In this document: positions 53,139-62,015 of the stretch, one piece after another | How positions within the stretch are numbered: the stretch's first letter is position 1 | How the letters are laid out: each line of letters starts with the position of its first letter | Origin: Bacteroidales bacterium | GTDB lineage: Bacteria; Bacteroidota; Bacteroidia; Bacteroidales; P3 | Direction: 5' to 3' | NCBI GenBank assembly: GCA_017454015.1 | Contig: JAFTDW010000060.1 | Location: 43,339 to 107,338, forward strand | DNA: 64,000 nucleotides | The notes under the pieces: generated by a model | Told to the model about the DNA's origin: nothing | What the model saw: only the letters and a program-made list of their open reading frames with translations | Databases searched by the model: none | Made by a program: the position numbers and the translations under genes

Positions 53139-53146
53139 TATTTTTG
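53139..53146 (+). promoter_or_regulatory. Putative -7 box for rnpB
   Basis: TATTTTTG, an exact TAnnTTTG match, 17 nt before the first base of the P1 helix. Confidence 0.55.
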
Positions 53147-53163
53147 CAAAAACAAAACCCAAA

Positions 53164-53551
53164 GGAGGGAGAGAGCAGCAAGTCTATCGCTGGCAAGCTG
53201 TTACGTGCAGTTTGCGAGAGGAAAGTCCGGGCAACACAGAGCCACCATACTTCCTAACAGGAAGGGGTCTGCGGCGCAAGCCGCAGGCTACAGCAAGTGC
53301 CACAGAAAACAAACCGCCATGCAATGGCAAGGGTGCAACCGCGAGGTAAGAGCTCACGACAGCGGGCAGTGATGTCCGCCGATGGTAAACCTTATGGGTT
53401 GAAAGGCCAAATATACCGACATTCAATGGCAGGCTCTGCCACGTCGGAGGGTAGGTCGATTGAGACATGTGGCGACACATGCCCTAGATAAATGATAGAC
53501 ACGGCTCCACAGCCGCACAGAACCCGGCTTATATGCTGCCCTCTCCTCTCC
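53164..53551 (+). ncRNA. rnpB: RNase P RNA (catalytic subunit), bacterial type A
   Basis: Conserved cores are visible: GAGGAAAGTCCGGGC near the 5' side, the matching ACAGAACCCGGCTTAT near the 3' end and GGTAAGAGCTC in the middle. The two ends pair as helix P1 (GGAGGGAGAGAGCAGC with GCTGCCCTCTCCTCTCC), and a T run follows. The RNA cleaves the 5' leader from pre-tRNAs. It is transcribed from its own -7 box. Confidence 0.93.
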
Positions 53552-53586
53552 TTTTTATAAATTTCATATTATTAAAAAAAAATGCG

Positions 53587-53594
53587 TATCTTTG
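53587..53594 (+). promoter_or_regulatory. Putative -7 box for the DUF4810-like/DUF799 operon
   Basis: TATCTTTG, an exact TAnnTTTG match, 28 nt before the ATG at 53622. Confidence 0.6.
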
Positions 53595-53621
53595 CATTAG
53601 GCTTAACGCTTGCAAAAAAAC

Positions 53622-54548
53622 ATGATACGCAACAGCAAATTAATGATTGCCACCATGTTGATGGCATTAGTGCTGCCATTCTCCTCTTGCTTTGCCCAGA
53701 AGAAAGAAAAGAAGAGAAACCGGCGGCTCGCTATTCCCACCATCTTCTCGGAATGGAACCGCGCCAGCATCGACGGCAACGCATCCCCCACCCTGACCTA
53801 CTACCTTGAACCTACCGAGAACCACCTGCTAATACTCGCTCATGAGTACCAAAATGCCATACGCTCCATGACCGACGAGCTCTATGTGCGGCCTGGCCTC
53901 TACTCCGACTATGCCATTGTCCTTGCCAAACTGGGATACCACCACGACGCCGCATTGTGGTTCAACCGCGAAATGCAGCGTTTCCCCGCCTCGCGCAAAT
54001 ACATCGAGACCCTCAAGAGTTCACTGATTCCCGACTACACCACGGAGACCAGGGTTGCCGACACCGTCAGCCCCGACCTGCCCATACCTATCGACGAGGC
54101 CGCCCTTGCCGCCGAACTGGCACGCGAGCTGGTACCCCTAACCCGCGAGGAGCAGGCACGCCTGCGTGCCGAGGAGCGCGAGGAACAGGCCAAATTCCGC
54201 GAACAGGCACGCAAAGAAAAAGAAGAAGCCCGCAAAGAGGCCGAGAAGGACAAGAAGTTAGCCGCCAAGGAGAAAGAGAAAGCCAAGCGCCAAGCCGCCA
54301 AAGAGAAAGAGGAGGCCCGCAAGCAGGCTGCCAAGGAGAAGGAAGAGGCTCGCAAAGAAGCCCTGAAACAAAAAGAGGAGGCTTTCCGCGAGATGCAGGA
54401 ACGCCGCAAAGAAGAGCAGAAAGCCCTCGAACAGGAACGCCGCGACAACATACGCCTCGGCAAGGAACGCGAGCGGGAGGCCAAGGAGGCCAAAGCCGAA
54501 GAGGAACGCCAGAAACGCGGCGAGAGCAAGAAAGACCGCTCAAAGTAG
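53622..54548 (+). CDS. DUF4810-like exported protein with long KE-rich coiled-coil tail
   Basis: 308 residues from ATG 53622 (a TTG at 53610 would add 4). The N-terminus is a signal sequence with possible lipobox Cys21 (LPFSSC). Residues 60-135 resemble DUF4810 (RPGLYSDYAIVLAKLGYHHD, WFNREMQRFPAS, one TPR-like repeat). From about 165 onward the protein is an extraordinarily charged Lys/Glu/Arg helix with repeated AKEKEEARK units, which I would not expect in a plain DUF4810 protein. The DUF799-like gene follows. The usual CsgG-like third partner is absent nearby. Confidence 0.65.
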   Translation: MIRNSKLMIATMLMALVLPFSSCFAQKKEKKRNRRLAIPTIFSEWNRASIDGNASPTLTYYLEPTENHLLILAHEYQNAIRSMTDELYVRPGLYSDYAIVLAKLGYHHDAALWFNREMQRFPASRKYIETLKSSLIPDYTTETRVADTVSPDLPIPIDEAALAAELARELVPLTREEQARLRAEEREEQAKFREQARKEKEEARKEAEKDKKLAAKEKEKAKRQAAKEKEEARKQAAKEKEEARKEALKQKEEAFREMQERRKEEQKALEQERRDNIRLGKEREREAKEAKAEEERQKRGESKKDRSK

Positions 54549-54635
54549 CCCCTCCTCCTTTTTTATCCCAGAGCACACAGAATAACCATAGCACTCATAT
54601 ATATAACCCTAAAACATTCCAACCCCAAAAAAGAT

Positions 54636-55541
54636 ATGTCCCATCCCCGAACCACACTGACCCTTTTGGCCGCCTGCGCAGCGATGGCTGTGGCCATTGG
54701 ATGCAGCTCCGTGAAATCGGGCGAAAAGAAGTCGCCGTTCAGCGAGATGTTTCAAGCCACACTGCAAGACCTCGGCGTACCCACATCCGAAGAGAACAAA
54801 GCCGAGCGCTATGAACAAGTATACAGCGAATCACCCGAGGTGATATATATAGCCCCCGTCGTCGACCTCTCCAAGCTGCGCGCCAACCACGACCCTGCCG
54901 ATTCGGCCTACAACCGCGAAGTGTCGGTAGCGGCACACTACCTCTACCAGACCATGGCCGCCCCCCTCAACCAAAACGGCTACTACGCCATTTCCAACAT
55001 GACGGCACGCGAGATGGCTCGTGTGGAACCCAACACCACCACAAACCTCAAGAATAGCGACCTCTCGGGCTACGCCACCCAATACGGAGCCGACGCCGTG
55101 CTCTTTGCCACCATACACCGCTGGCACGACCAGCCGGGCGTATGGACAGTCTACGTCGACTTCACTTTACGGTCGACACACACCGGCGAGATGATAGCCC
55201 ACACCGCCGTGAAAGCCTCCAAACAGATACCCTATACTATCACTGGTGAACCGGTGAAACTCGTGAAAGACACCCGCTTCTGCAAAAAGATGTCGGTGGA
55301 CAACGGAACTGCACAGCGTTGCATGCTCCTCGAAGAGGCCGCAGGCTTCGTGCTCCGCGACCTGCCCAAATGCCGCACCACCCGCCAGTACCGCCGCGAC
55401 CTCTACAACAAAGCCATCGACCACTACATATCGTTCACTATCAACGATGAAGGTAAATACGAAGTGCTGCCTATCTCCATAGAAGACTTCGAGCCTCCGG
55501 CATCAAAACAAGCAGACAAAAAGCAAAACATGCAAGAATGA
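54636..55541 (+). CDS. DUF799/GNA1162-like lipoprotein
   Basis: 301-residue lipoprotein. Signal MSHPRTTLTLLAACAAMAVA with the lipobox Cys at residue 23 (IGCSS). The body resembles DUF799 (GNA1162) proteins of Neisseria: a domain from SPEVIYIAPVVDLSK on, with YQTMAAPLNQNGYYAISN and YGADAVLFATIHRW. Such lipoproteins travel with CsgG-like and DUF4810 partners. Here DUF4810-like precedes it and elbB follows with an ATGA overlap. The function is unknown. Confidence 0.8.
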   Translation: MSHPRTTLTLLAACAAMAVAIGCSSVKSGEKKSPFSEMFQATLQDLGVPTSEENKAERYEQVYSESPEVIYIAPVVDLSKLRANHDPADSAYNREVSVAAHYLYQTMAAPLNQNGYYAISNMTAREMARVEPNTTTNLKNSDLSGYATQYGADAVLFATIHRWHDQPGVWTVYVDFTLRSTHTGEMIAHTAVKASKQIPYTITGEPVKLVKDTRFCKKMSVDNGTAQRCMLLEEAAGFVLRDLPKCRTTRQYRRDLYNKAIDHYISFTINDEGKYEVLPISIEDFEPPASKQADKKQNMQE

Positions 55542-56188
55542 AAAAGATAGCCATAATCCTGTCGGGCTGCGGCAACCGCGACGGCAGCGAACTTCAGGAG
55601 ACCCTCTCGCTGCTCCTCGCCATCGACCGCCGCGGATGGCAGTACCAGTGCTTCGCACCCAAGGGTGAGTTTACACCCGTTAGTTATATCTCCAACAACG
55701 AGTTGCGCAACCGGCGCGACATCTTCGAGGAGTCGGCACGCATAGCCCGCGGCAACATACTGCCCCTGGCAAGCTACAACGAGAGCGACTACGACGCCCT
55801 TGCACTGCCTGGCGGCATGGGTGCCGCCCGCAACCTGAGCACCTATGCCTTCGACGGCACCGACATGGAGGTGCTGCCCCTCGTAGCTTCGGCTATACTC
55901 GCCACCCACCGCGCCGGCAAACCCGTGGCAGCCATGTGCATAGCCCCCATAGTGCTTGCCAATGTCCTTGGTCATGAGGGGGTTGAGCTCACCTTCGGCG
56001 GCGACTGCGCCGCCGCCGACCACGCCACTGAGATGGGGGCAGTGGTGGTGCCCTGCCTACCGGAACAGGCCCATGCCGACACAGCCCACAAAGTGATAAC
56101 CACTCCAGCCTACATGTCGGCAACAAACATCAGCCAGATATTCGACGGCGCACAGGCCCTTGTCGACAAGCTCGCCGAAATGTTATAG
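55538..56188 (+). CDS. elbB: ElbB/DJ-1 superfamily glyoxalase-like protein
   Basis: A 216-residue class I glutamine-amidotransferase-like (DJ-1/PfpI) protein, ElbB type. Seen: KIAIILSGCGNRDGSELQET at the start, LALPGGMGAARNL near 88-100, and the nucleophile-elbow Cys in PVAAMCIAPIVL near 129-140. It is proposed to have glyoxalase activity and was linked to isoprenoid pathways in E. coli. It is coupled to the lipoprotein gene and starts an elbB-truA-prmA-topB string. Confidence 0.88.
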   Translation: MKKIAIILSGCGNRDGSELQETLSLLLAIDRRGWQYQCFAPKGEFTPVSYISNNELRNRRDIFEESARIARGNILPLASYNESDYDALALPGGMGAARNLSTYAFDGTDMEVLPLVASAILATHRAGKPVAAMCIAPIVLANVLGHEGVELTFGGDCAAADHATEMGAVVVPCLPEQAHADTAHKVITTPAYMSATNISQIFDGAQALVDKLAEML

Positions 56189-56229
56189 GGCAACCACAAA
56201 GATACTAGTGATACGTGGGATAAAAACCA

Positions 56230-56976
56230 ATGCCACGCTACTTTATACATCTGGCCTACAACGGCGCCAACTACTGCGGATGGCAACGCCAGCCCAACCT
56301 GCCCACGGTGCAGCAGACCCTTGAGGAAGCCCTCGGCACACTGCTGCGCCAGCCTATCGGCATAGTGGGCTGCGGACGCACCGACACCGGCGTGCATGCC
56401 AGCGACTTCTACGCCCACTTCGACTGCGACGACAGCAACGGCGCTGTCGACATGGACACCATAGCCTTCAAACTCAACTCGTTCCTGCCTGCCGACATAG
56501 CCATATACAGCATTCGTGAAGTCGCCCCCAACGCCCATGCCAGGTTCGATGCCGTCTCGCGCACCTACGAGTACCATGTGGCCAACCGCCGCCTGCCCTT
56601 TGCGCAGGGACTCTACTGCCGCATATTCTACGAACCCGACATAGAGACGATGAACCGCGGCGCCGAAGTGCTGATGGAGTACGACGACTTCACAAGCTTC
56701 GCCAAACTGCACACTCAGGTGAAAACCAACATCTGCCACCTCTCCGAGGCTTATTGGCGCAAGGAAGGCGAGCAGTACATCTTCCACATCACGAGCAACC
56801 GCTTCCTGCGCAACATGGTACGCTCCGTAACAGGCACCCTGCTCGACGTCGGACGCGGCAAGCTCGACCTCGACGGGCTGCGACGCATCGTCGAACGCCG
56901 CGACCGCTCCGCCGCCGGCGTGAGCATGCCCCCACAAGGCCTCTTCCTCACTAAGGTAGTCTACCCCAACACATAA
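56230..56976 (+). CDS. truA: tRNA pseudouridine synthase A
   Basis: Isomerises uridines 38-40 of the anticodon stem. The 248 residues contain the catalytic Asp in GCGRTDTGVHASDFYA (about 50-65). Family strings YNGANYCGWQRQPNLPTVQ, RTYEYHV and NRFLRNMVRSVTGTLLDVGRG are also visible. It lies 41 nt after elbB and 22 nt before prmA, so it is probably in one operon. Confidence 0.95.
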   Translation: MPRYFIHLAYNGANYCGWQRQPNLPTVQQTLEEALGTLLRQPIGIVGCGRTDTGVHASDFYAHFDCDDSNGAVDMDTIAFKLNSFLPADIAIYSIREVAPNAHARFDAVSRTYEYHVANRRLPFAQGLYCRIFYEPDIETMNRGAEVLMEYDDFTSFAKLHTQVKTNICHLSEAYWRKEGEQYIFHITSNRFLRNMVRSVTGTLLDVGRGKLDLDGLRRIVERRDRSAAGVSMPPQGLFLTKVVYPNT

Positions 56977-56998
56977 AACCCTGTCCCGCCACTCCACA

Positions 56999-57853
56999 AT
57001 GAAATACACCGAAGTACACATACAACTCTCGCCCATAGAGCCGTTTCGCGATCTGCTGGTATGGGCGCTTGGCGACGAAGGCCCCTACGACAGCTTCGCC
57101 GACACTGCCGACGGACTGCTGGCATACGTGACTACCGACAACTACGACCCCGCCTTTCTGCAACAGGCAATAGCGGAGAACTGCGACGGTTGCTCGGTAC
57201 AGTTCCAGGCAAAGCCCATGGCCGACAAGAACTGGAACGAAGAGTGGGAGAAGCAGCACCAACCCGAGCTTGTGGAGGCTCCGGGCAACATCACGGTGTG
57301 GGTGCGGGCACCGTTCCACCCCGCCAGACCCGAGAGCACCTACGAAGTGGTGATAGAGCCCAAGATGTCGTTTGGCACGGCACACCACCCCACCACTCGC
57401 ATGATGATAGCGCTGGTTGCCACCACTCCCACGGCAGGGCTGCGCGTGCTCGACATGGGCAGCGGCACCGGCGTGCTCGCCATACTTGCCGCCATGCGCG
57501 GAGCGGCACACGTCGACGCCGTCGACATCGACGAATGGGCCTACAACAACGCGCTGGAGAATGCCCGCCACAACAATGTCGACATACACCCACGGCTCGG
57601 CGACGCCTCTCTCCTACCCTCGCTGTCGGTGCAAAAATACGACCTTGTACTTGCCAACATCAACCTCAACATACTGCTGCGCGACATGCCAGCCTACGCC
57701 GCAGCGCTCCGAGAGGGCGGCACACTTGCCGTGAGCGGCTTCTACGAGAGCGATGTGCCAACCCTGCTGTCGGCAGCCAACACCCTCGGCCTCGCCCTGT
57801 CGGCACGCCAGACAAGCGACGGCTGGTGCGCCCTACAACTACACAAAAAATGA
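56999..57853 (+). CDS. prmA: Ribosomal protein L11 methyltransferase
   Basis: Trimethylates several N-epsilon/alpha positions of L11 using SAM. The 284 residues hold an N-terminal substrate-recognition domain (about 1-95) and a Rossmann domain with the SAM motif VLDMGSGTGVLAILAA (near 151-166) and NINLNILLRDMP. The pre-motif FGTAHHPTTRMM (about 124-135) is diagnostic of PrmA. The stop overlaps the topB start by 4 nt. Confidence 0.95.
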   Translation: MKYTEVHIQLSPIEPFRDLLVWALGDEGPYDSFADTADGLLAYVTTDNYDPAFLQQAIAENCDGCSVQFQAKPMADKNWNEEWEKQHQPELVEAPGNITVWVRAPFHPARPESTYEVVIEPKMSFGTAHHPTTRMMIALVATTPTAGLRVLDMGSGTGVLAILAAMRGAAHVDAVDIDEWAYNNALENARHNNVDIHPRLGDASLLPSLSVQKYDLVLANINLNILLRDMPAYAAALREGGTLAVSGFYESDVPTLLSAANTLGLALSARQTSDGWCALQLHKK

Positions 57854-59976
57854 TAGTCTGCATAGCCGAGAAGCCCAGTGTGGCACGCGACATAGCCAAG
57901 GTGCTTGGCGCCAACTCCCAACATGAGGGATACATGGAGGGCAACGGCTACCAGGTCACATGGACCTACGGACACCTCTGCTGCCTCAAAGAGCCGCACG
58001 ACTACAACCCCTCGTGGAAAGCCTGGGCACTCTCGCGTCTGCCCATGATGCCCACGCGCTATGAAACCAAACTCATCAACGACAAAGGCAGCATACACCA
58101 GTTCCACATCATTGAGAAACTCTTCAAGCAGGCCGACCGCATAGTGAACTGCGGCGATGCCGGCCAGGAGGGCGAGCTCATACAACGGTGGGTCATGCAG
58201 ATGGCCGGCGTGAAATGTCCCGTCGACAGGCTCTGGATTTCATCGCTCACCGAAGAGGCCATCCGCGAGGGCTTCAACAGCCTGCGCCCGCAAGAGCAGT
58301 ACCGCCCGCTCTACGAAGCCGGCATGTGCCGCGCCATAGGCGACTGGCTGCTCGGCATGAACGCCACGCGCCTCTATACCCTCAAATACAGACAGGGGCA
58401 GAACAGGCAAGTGCTCTCCATAGGCCGTGTGCAGACCCCCACCCTCGCACTTATAGTGACCCGGCAAGCCGAGATAGACAACTTCAAGCCTCAGCAATAC
58501 TGGGTGCTCAGCACCATCTACCGCGACACCCTCTTCACCCTCACCACAGCCTCCGACGACGAGGGCAACTCGCGACGCGGACGCATCAACACCCGCGAAG
58601 AGGGCGAGAAAGCCATGGCGGCTATCAAGGACAGTCTCTTCGAAATCACCAACATAGGGCGCAAGAACGGCACCGAGTCGGCTCCACGGCTCTTCGACCT
58701 CACCTCTTTGCAGGTGGAGTGCAACAAACGCTATGCCTTCAGCGCCGAAGAGACGCTGCGCCACATACAAAGCCTCTACGAAAAGAAAGCCACCACCTAT
58801 CCGCGCGTCGACACCACATACCTCAGCGACGACATCTATCCGCGTATTCCCAAGATAATGCAGGGCATGGTGCCCTACGCCGCGCTCACCGCGCCGCTGC
58901 TCGCCGCCAAGCTGCCCAAGAGCAAGAAAGTGTTCGACAACTCCAAGGTCACCGACCACCACGCCATCATACCCACCGGCGTCAACCCCGCCAACATAGC
59001 CATGATACGCGAGGAGAAGCTGGTCTACGACCTTGTGGCACGCCGCTTCATAGGGGTCTTCTATCCCGACTGCAAATTCGCCACCACCACGGTGCTCGGC
59101 GAGGCCGGAGGCCTCGCCTTCAAAGCCACCGGCAAGCAGATTCTCGAGGAAGGCTGGCGCGTGGTGATGGGCAAGCCTCGCCGCGACGACGATGACGACG
59201 AGGCGGCAAAGAAAGACGAGGAGAAGCTCTTGCCGCAGTTCGCCAAAGGCGAGAAAGGTCCCCACGAGCCCACCCTTGCCGAGAAATGGACCACGCCGCC
59301 CAAGCCCTACACCGAAGCCACGCTGCTGCGTGCCATGGAAACCGCCGGCAAGACCGTCGACAACGAGGAGCTGCGCGAAGCCATGAAAGAAAACGGCATA
59401 GGACGCCCCTCCACACGGGCTGCCATCATCGAGACCCTCTTCAAGCGAGGCTACGTGCGCAAAGAGCGCAAAAACCTCATAGCCACCGCCACGGGCATCG
59501 ACCTCATTGGCGTGATAAGACAAGACCTGCTCAAAAGCGCAGAGCTCACAGGCCAGTGGGAGAAGAAACTGCGCGAGATAGAAGCCACACGCTACTCTGC
59601 CGCCGCCTTTATCGGCGAGCTTAAGCAGATGGTGGCGCAGGTGGTCTATGAGGTGATGAACGACAACACCGGCCGCATAGTAGCCCCCGCCGCACAAGCC
59701 GCACCGCCACCGGCAAAAACAGCAAAGTCAACAGACAACGCCTCCGCCAAGCCCGCCGCAAAAAAGAAGACGGCAAGCAAAGGCACCTCCAAGAAAACTG
59801 GCAAAGCCGCCAAGACAGCCCAGCCCGACCAAGCCGCCACCCCCGAGACCAACGGAGCCATGCCAGTGGCAGGAGCCCCCTGCCCCCTGTGCGGTCAAGG
59901 CACCATCCTGAGAGGCAAAGCAGCCTTCGGCTGCTCCCGCTGGCGCGAAGGCTGCACCTGGCGACACCCATTCTAA
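57850..59976 (+). CDS. topB: DNA topoisomerase III with extended basic/zinc-ribbon tail
   Basis: Type IA topoisomerase that unlinks single-stranded and catenated DNA. 708 residues from the ATG at 57850, which overlaps prmA (the frame runs further upstream but only as prmA's shadow). N-terminal Toprim MIVCIAEKPSVARDIAKVLG, the catalytic Tyr317 and Arg319 in TYPRVDTTYL, and core motifs GRPSTRAAIIETL later. A Lys/Ala/Pro-rich linker (about 615-670) leads to a Cys4-like zinc ribbon at the C-terminus (CPLCGQGTIL, then GC...C). It closes the operon. Confidence 0.93.
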   Translation: MIVCIAEKPSVARDIAKVLGANSQHEGYMEGNGYQVTWTYGHLCCLKEPHDYNPSWKAWALSRLPMMPTRYETKLINDKGSIHQFHIIEKLFKQADRIVNCGDAGQEGELIQRWVMQMAGVKCPVDRLWISSLTEEAIREGFNSLRPQEQYRPLYEAGMCRAIGDWLLGMNATRLYTLKYRQGQNRQVLSIGRVQTPTLALIVTRQAEIDNFKPQQYWVLSTIYRDTLFTLTTASDDEGNSRRGRINTREEGEKAMAAIKDSLFEITNIGRKNGTESAPRLFDLTSLQVECNKRYAFSAEETLRHIQSLYEKKATTYPRVDTTYLSDDIYPRIPKIMQGMVPYAALTAPLLAAKLPKSKKVFDNSKVTDHHAIIPTGVNPANIAMIREEKLVYDLVARRFIGVFYPDCKFATTTVLGEAGGLAFKATGKQILEEGWRVVMGKPRRDDDDDEAAKKDEEKLLPQFAKGEKGPHEPTLAEKWTTPPKPYTEATLLRAMETAGKTVDNEELREAMKENGIGRPSTRAAIIETLFKRGYVRKERKNLIATATGIDLIGVIRQDLLKSAELTGQWEKKLREIEATRYSAAAFIGELKQMVAQVVYEVMNDNTGRIVAPAAQAAPPPAKTAKSTDNASAKPAAKKKTASKGTSKKTGKAAKTAQPDQAATPETNGAMPVAGAPCPLCGQGTILRGKAAFGCSRWREGCTWRHPF

Positions 59977-60274
59977 CCGCCCCGTAACAATATAAGGGCT
60001 ATTATCAATCTTTTTTCAAGTTTCAACATTAATGCCTTAATTACACGGCAATTAATGTTTATAATACACGCACAATACATGGAGCCCAATTCGTGCCATC
60101 CATGAAATTCGTGTCCAAAAAATTTCAATTTTTCACTTCAATTTTCGGTACCAAACTCGTATTTGGTAACATGCGTTTTAGCCGCTTAAAAAACAATACA
60201 CTTTCGGTAGTGCTGCCGAAAGTGTATTATTTTTTTCAGGGCGGAGGCTTCAACTCCGTGTGCAGAGGGCGGGG
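59977..60274. other. Convergent intergenic region after topB
   Basis: No gene. It holds a near-perfect inverted repeat AACATTAATGCC / GGCAATTAATGTT (60025-60036 and 60047-60059, one bulge), two AATTCGTG words (60088-60095, 60106-60113) of a kind also seen at 30604-30611, and a strong bidirectional terminator. Confidence 0.5.
60195..60236. terminator. Bidirectional rho-independent terminator
   Basis: A perfect 13-bp stem (AATACACTTTCGG / CCGAAAGTGTATT) with an 8-nt loop, flanked by A-rich sequence on one side and TATTTTTTT on the other. It can terminate both the topB operon and the convergent thioredoxin-fold gene. Confidence 0.9.
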
Positions 60275-61741
60275 CTATTGCCGGTACTGGTCGAGGAAGA
60301 ACACCTTCTTGGGCTCGGTCTTGGCGCGCTGCCACGGCGGGGTGATAAGGAAACCCGTCGAGGGGGCCGGCGTGATGTTGTAGTGGATGCGCCCTTGCGG
60401 GTCTATCAGTACAAACCATGGATAGCTGTAGACATCGAAATAGCGCAGCAGCTCGTAGTTGCCGTCGAAGTGCAGCCATATCCAGTCGTAGCGTTTGCCT
60501 CGGCGGCTCTCAAGGAACTGGTCCATCTTGCCCCTGTCGCGCGAGCACTCGATGGTGATGAACTCTATGCTGTCGCTTTTCTTGTACACACTGTCGATGA
60601 AGTGCGAGATGGTCTCCAGCTCGCCGATGCTCGTCGGGTCGTCGCAACGCACAAACGAGAGGTAAATCCACTCGCCGCGGAAGCTGTTGAGGTCCACCTT
60701 GCGCATGTCGACATCGGGCAGCACGAAGCTCGGCACCTCCTGGCCGCGCTCGTCGGCGGCGTAGATGCGCAGCAGGCTCTCGGCGAGGGTGCGGTGCTCG
60801 GGGAACTTGGTCTTCTGAGCCAGCCGCATGAGGGTCTTGCCCACCGCCTGGCGGTCGTAGTTGCGAAAGTCGTAGTACGACTCGTTGAGGGCCACGAGCA
60901 GCGCCAGCTCGCGTATTTGCTCGTTGTGCAGCAACGGGTCAACGCCGAGCGAGTCAAGGTATATGTCGACATCGTAGTTGTCCACCCATCGCACCAGCTG
61001 ACGCAGCGTCACGTACTTGTTGCCATGCGAGATGTAGTCGGCAAAGAGGTCGCAGAAGAGCGACATGTAAGCCTCGTCGTAGTAGCGTATTGGCTGGCCG
61101 TCGATCTCTTTCTTGAAAGTGCGCACGCGGCTATCAAAGCGCAGGTCGTACTTCAGGCGTGCGAGGTAGTAGTGCTTGTAGCGGCCAATGAAATCGTCGG
61201 TGTTGTCGGTGGGTCCCAACTCGTTGACGGTTGCCACGAGGGTGTCGAAATAGCGTTTCTGCGGGTGGAACTTATAGTCGAAGAAGGTGCGGTTCTGCAC
61301 TATAAACGAGTCCACCACGGTATGGAACTCGTCGATTTGCAGGTTGATGTCGGCATCGGAGATGCCGCTGAAAACTACGGGCAGCGGCTCACGGTCGAGG
61401 TGGATGTTGCGCTTCTCGTCGATGTTCCAGTCAAAATCGGGTATCACAACGTCGTACTCGCGCCCCGGCTCGGCGTAGAACGACATGTCGTAGTCGTCGA
61501 CCTGCAGGGTGAGCAGCAGCGGGTAGTTGGCATACGAGCGCAGCGTGAAACCTTTCTTGTCGTCTATACGACAGGAGTCGAGCAGTACCAGACGGTTGCT
61601 CAGCGGGTCGCTGTAGCGGTAGAGCTCTATGCGTTTTCCATGACCATTGGCGGCAGTGCCTTTGATAGTTATATTCTGCTGAGCCGCAGCGGTAAGCACC
61701 GACAGACAGAGCAGTAGGACGATAATTTTGAAACGTTTCAT
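60275..61741 (-). CDS. Secreted thioredoxin-fold (TlpA-like) protein without CXXC
   Basis: 488 residues from the ATG at 61741. Signal peptide MKRFKIIVLLLCLSVLTAAA, an N-terminal beta domain resembling DUF4369 (ITIKGTAANGHGKRIELYRY), a helical middle and a C-terminal thioredoxin fold (about 340-488) ending YDVYSYPWFVLIDPQGRIHY-like. Where the redox CXXC should be it reads VRCDDPTSIGEL, with one Cys only, so it is unlikely to be a normal disulphide reductase. The conserved cis-Pro YPWF is retained. Confidence 0.75.
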   Translation of the reverse strand: MKRFKIIVLLLCLSVLTAAAQQNITIKGTAANGHGKRIELYRYSDPLSNRLVLLDSCRIDDKKGFTLRSYANYPLLLTLQVDDYDMSFYAEPGREYDVVIPDFDWNIDEKRNIHLDREPLPVVFSGISDADINLQIDEFHTVVDSFIVQNRTFFDYKFHPQKRYFDTLVATVNELGPTDNTDDFIGRYKHYYLARLKYDLRFDSRVRTFKKEIDGQPIRYYDEAYMSLFCDLFADYISHGNKYVTLRQLVRWVDNYDVDIYLDSLGVDPLLHNEQIRELALLVALNESYYDFRNYDRQAVGKTLMRLAQKTKFPEHRTLAESLLRIYAADERGQEVPSFVLPDVDMRKVDLNSFRGEWIYLSFVRCDDPTSIGELETISHFIDSVYKKSDSIEFITIECSRDRGKMDQFLESRRGKRYDWIWLHFDGNYELLRYFDVYSYPWFVLIDPQGRIHYNITPAPSTGFLITPPWQRAKTEPKKVFFLDQYRQ

Positions 61742-61746
61742 GACTG

Positions 61747-61754
61747 CAAAGTTA
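61747..61754 (-). promoter_or_regulatory. -7 box abutting the thioredoxin-fold gene start
   Basis: Reads TAACTTTG on the minus strand and ends 5 nt before the ATG at 61741. If used the message is leaderless or nearly so. Confidence 0.4.
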
Positions 61755-61989
61755 CATATAAAAAAGCAAACAGCCGACAATTGTTATCAATAGTTATTCA
61801 CACCAAGCTTTTTATATGTCGTTTTTGTCTTAAATGGCGACTTTTTCTGTTTCGTCAATGAAACGCTGAGTCTGGATTAAGGTATTTGTTTTTGAATTTT
61901 ATTTTAATTATCGGACTTGTTATAATTATGAATACTTGTTTATTAATATCTTTTTTTTCTTATGCCATGTTTATATCGTGGATTTTGTG

Positions 61990-61997
61990 TATTTTTG
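61990..61997 (+). promoter_or_regulatory. Putative -7 box for ygiQ
   Basis: TATTTTTG, an exact TAnnTTTG match, 18 nt before the ATG at 62016. It supports that start over the upstream ATG at 61962, which lies ahead of the promoter. Confidence 0.55.
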
Positions 61998-62015
61998 CAA
62001 AATAATTCACCCTCT

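Noticed and set aside
57061-57849. N-terminal 263 residues of the long topB frame
   Set aside because: They are Arg/His-rich shadow codons of prmA. TopB begins at the ATG at 57850 with the Toprim sequence.
58240-59697. 485-residue minus-strand open frame opposite topB
   Set aside because: Antisense shadow of topB; Gly/Val/Ala-rich and without any domain.
60260-61717. 485-residue plus-strand open frame opposite the thioredoxin-fold gene
   Set aside because: The minus-strand gene has a signal peptide and a recognisable fold; the plus frame has neither.
61962-62015. Upstream ATG for ygiQ
   Set aside because: It lies before the predicted promoter (61990-61997), and its 18 residues have no homology to the family start.
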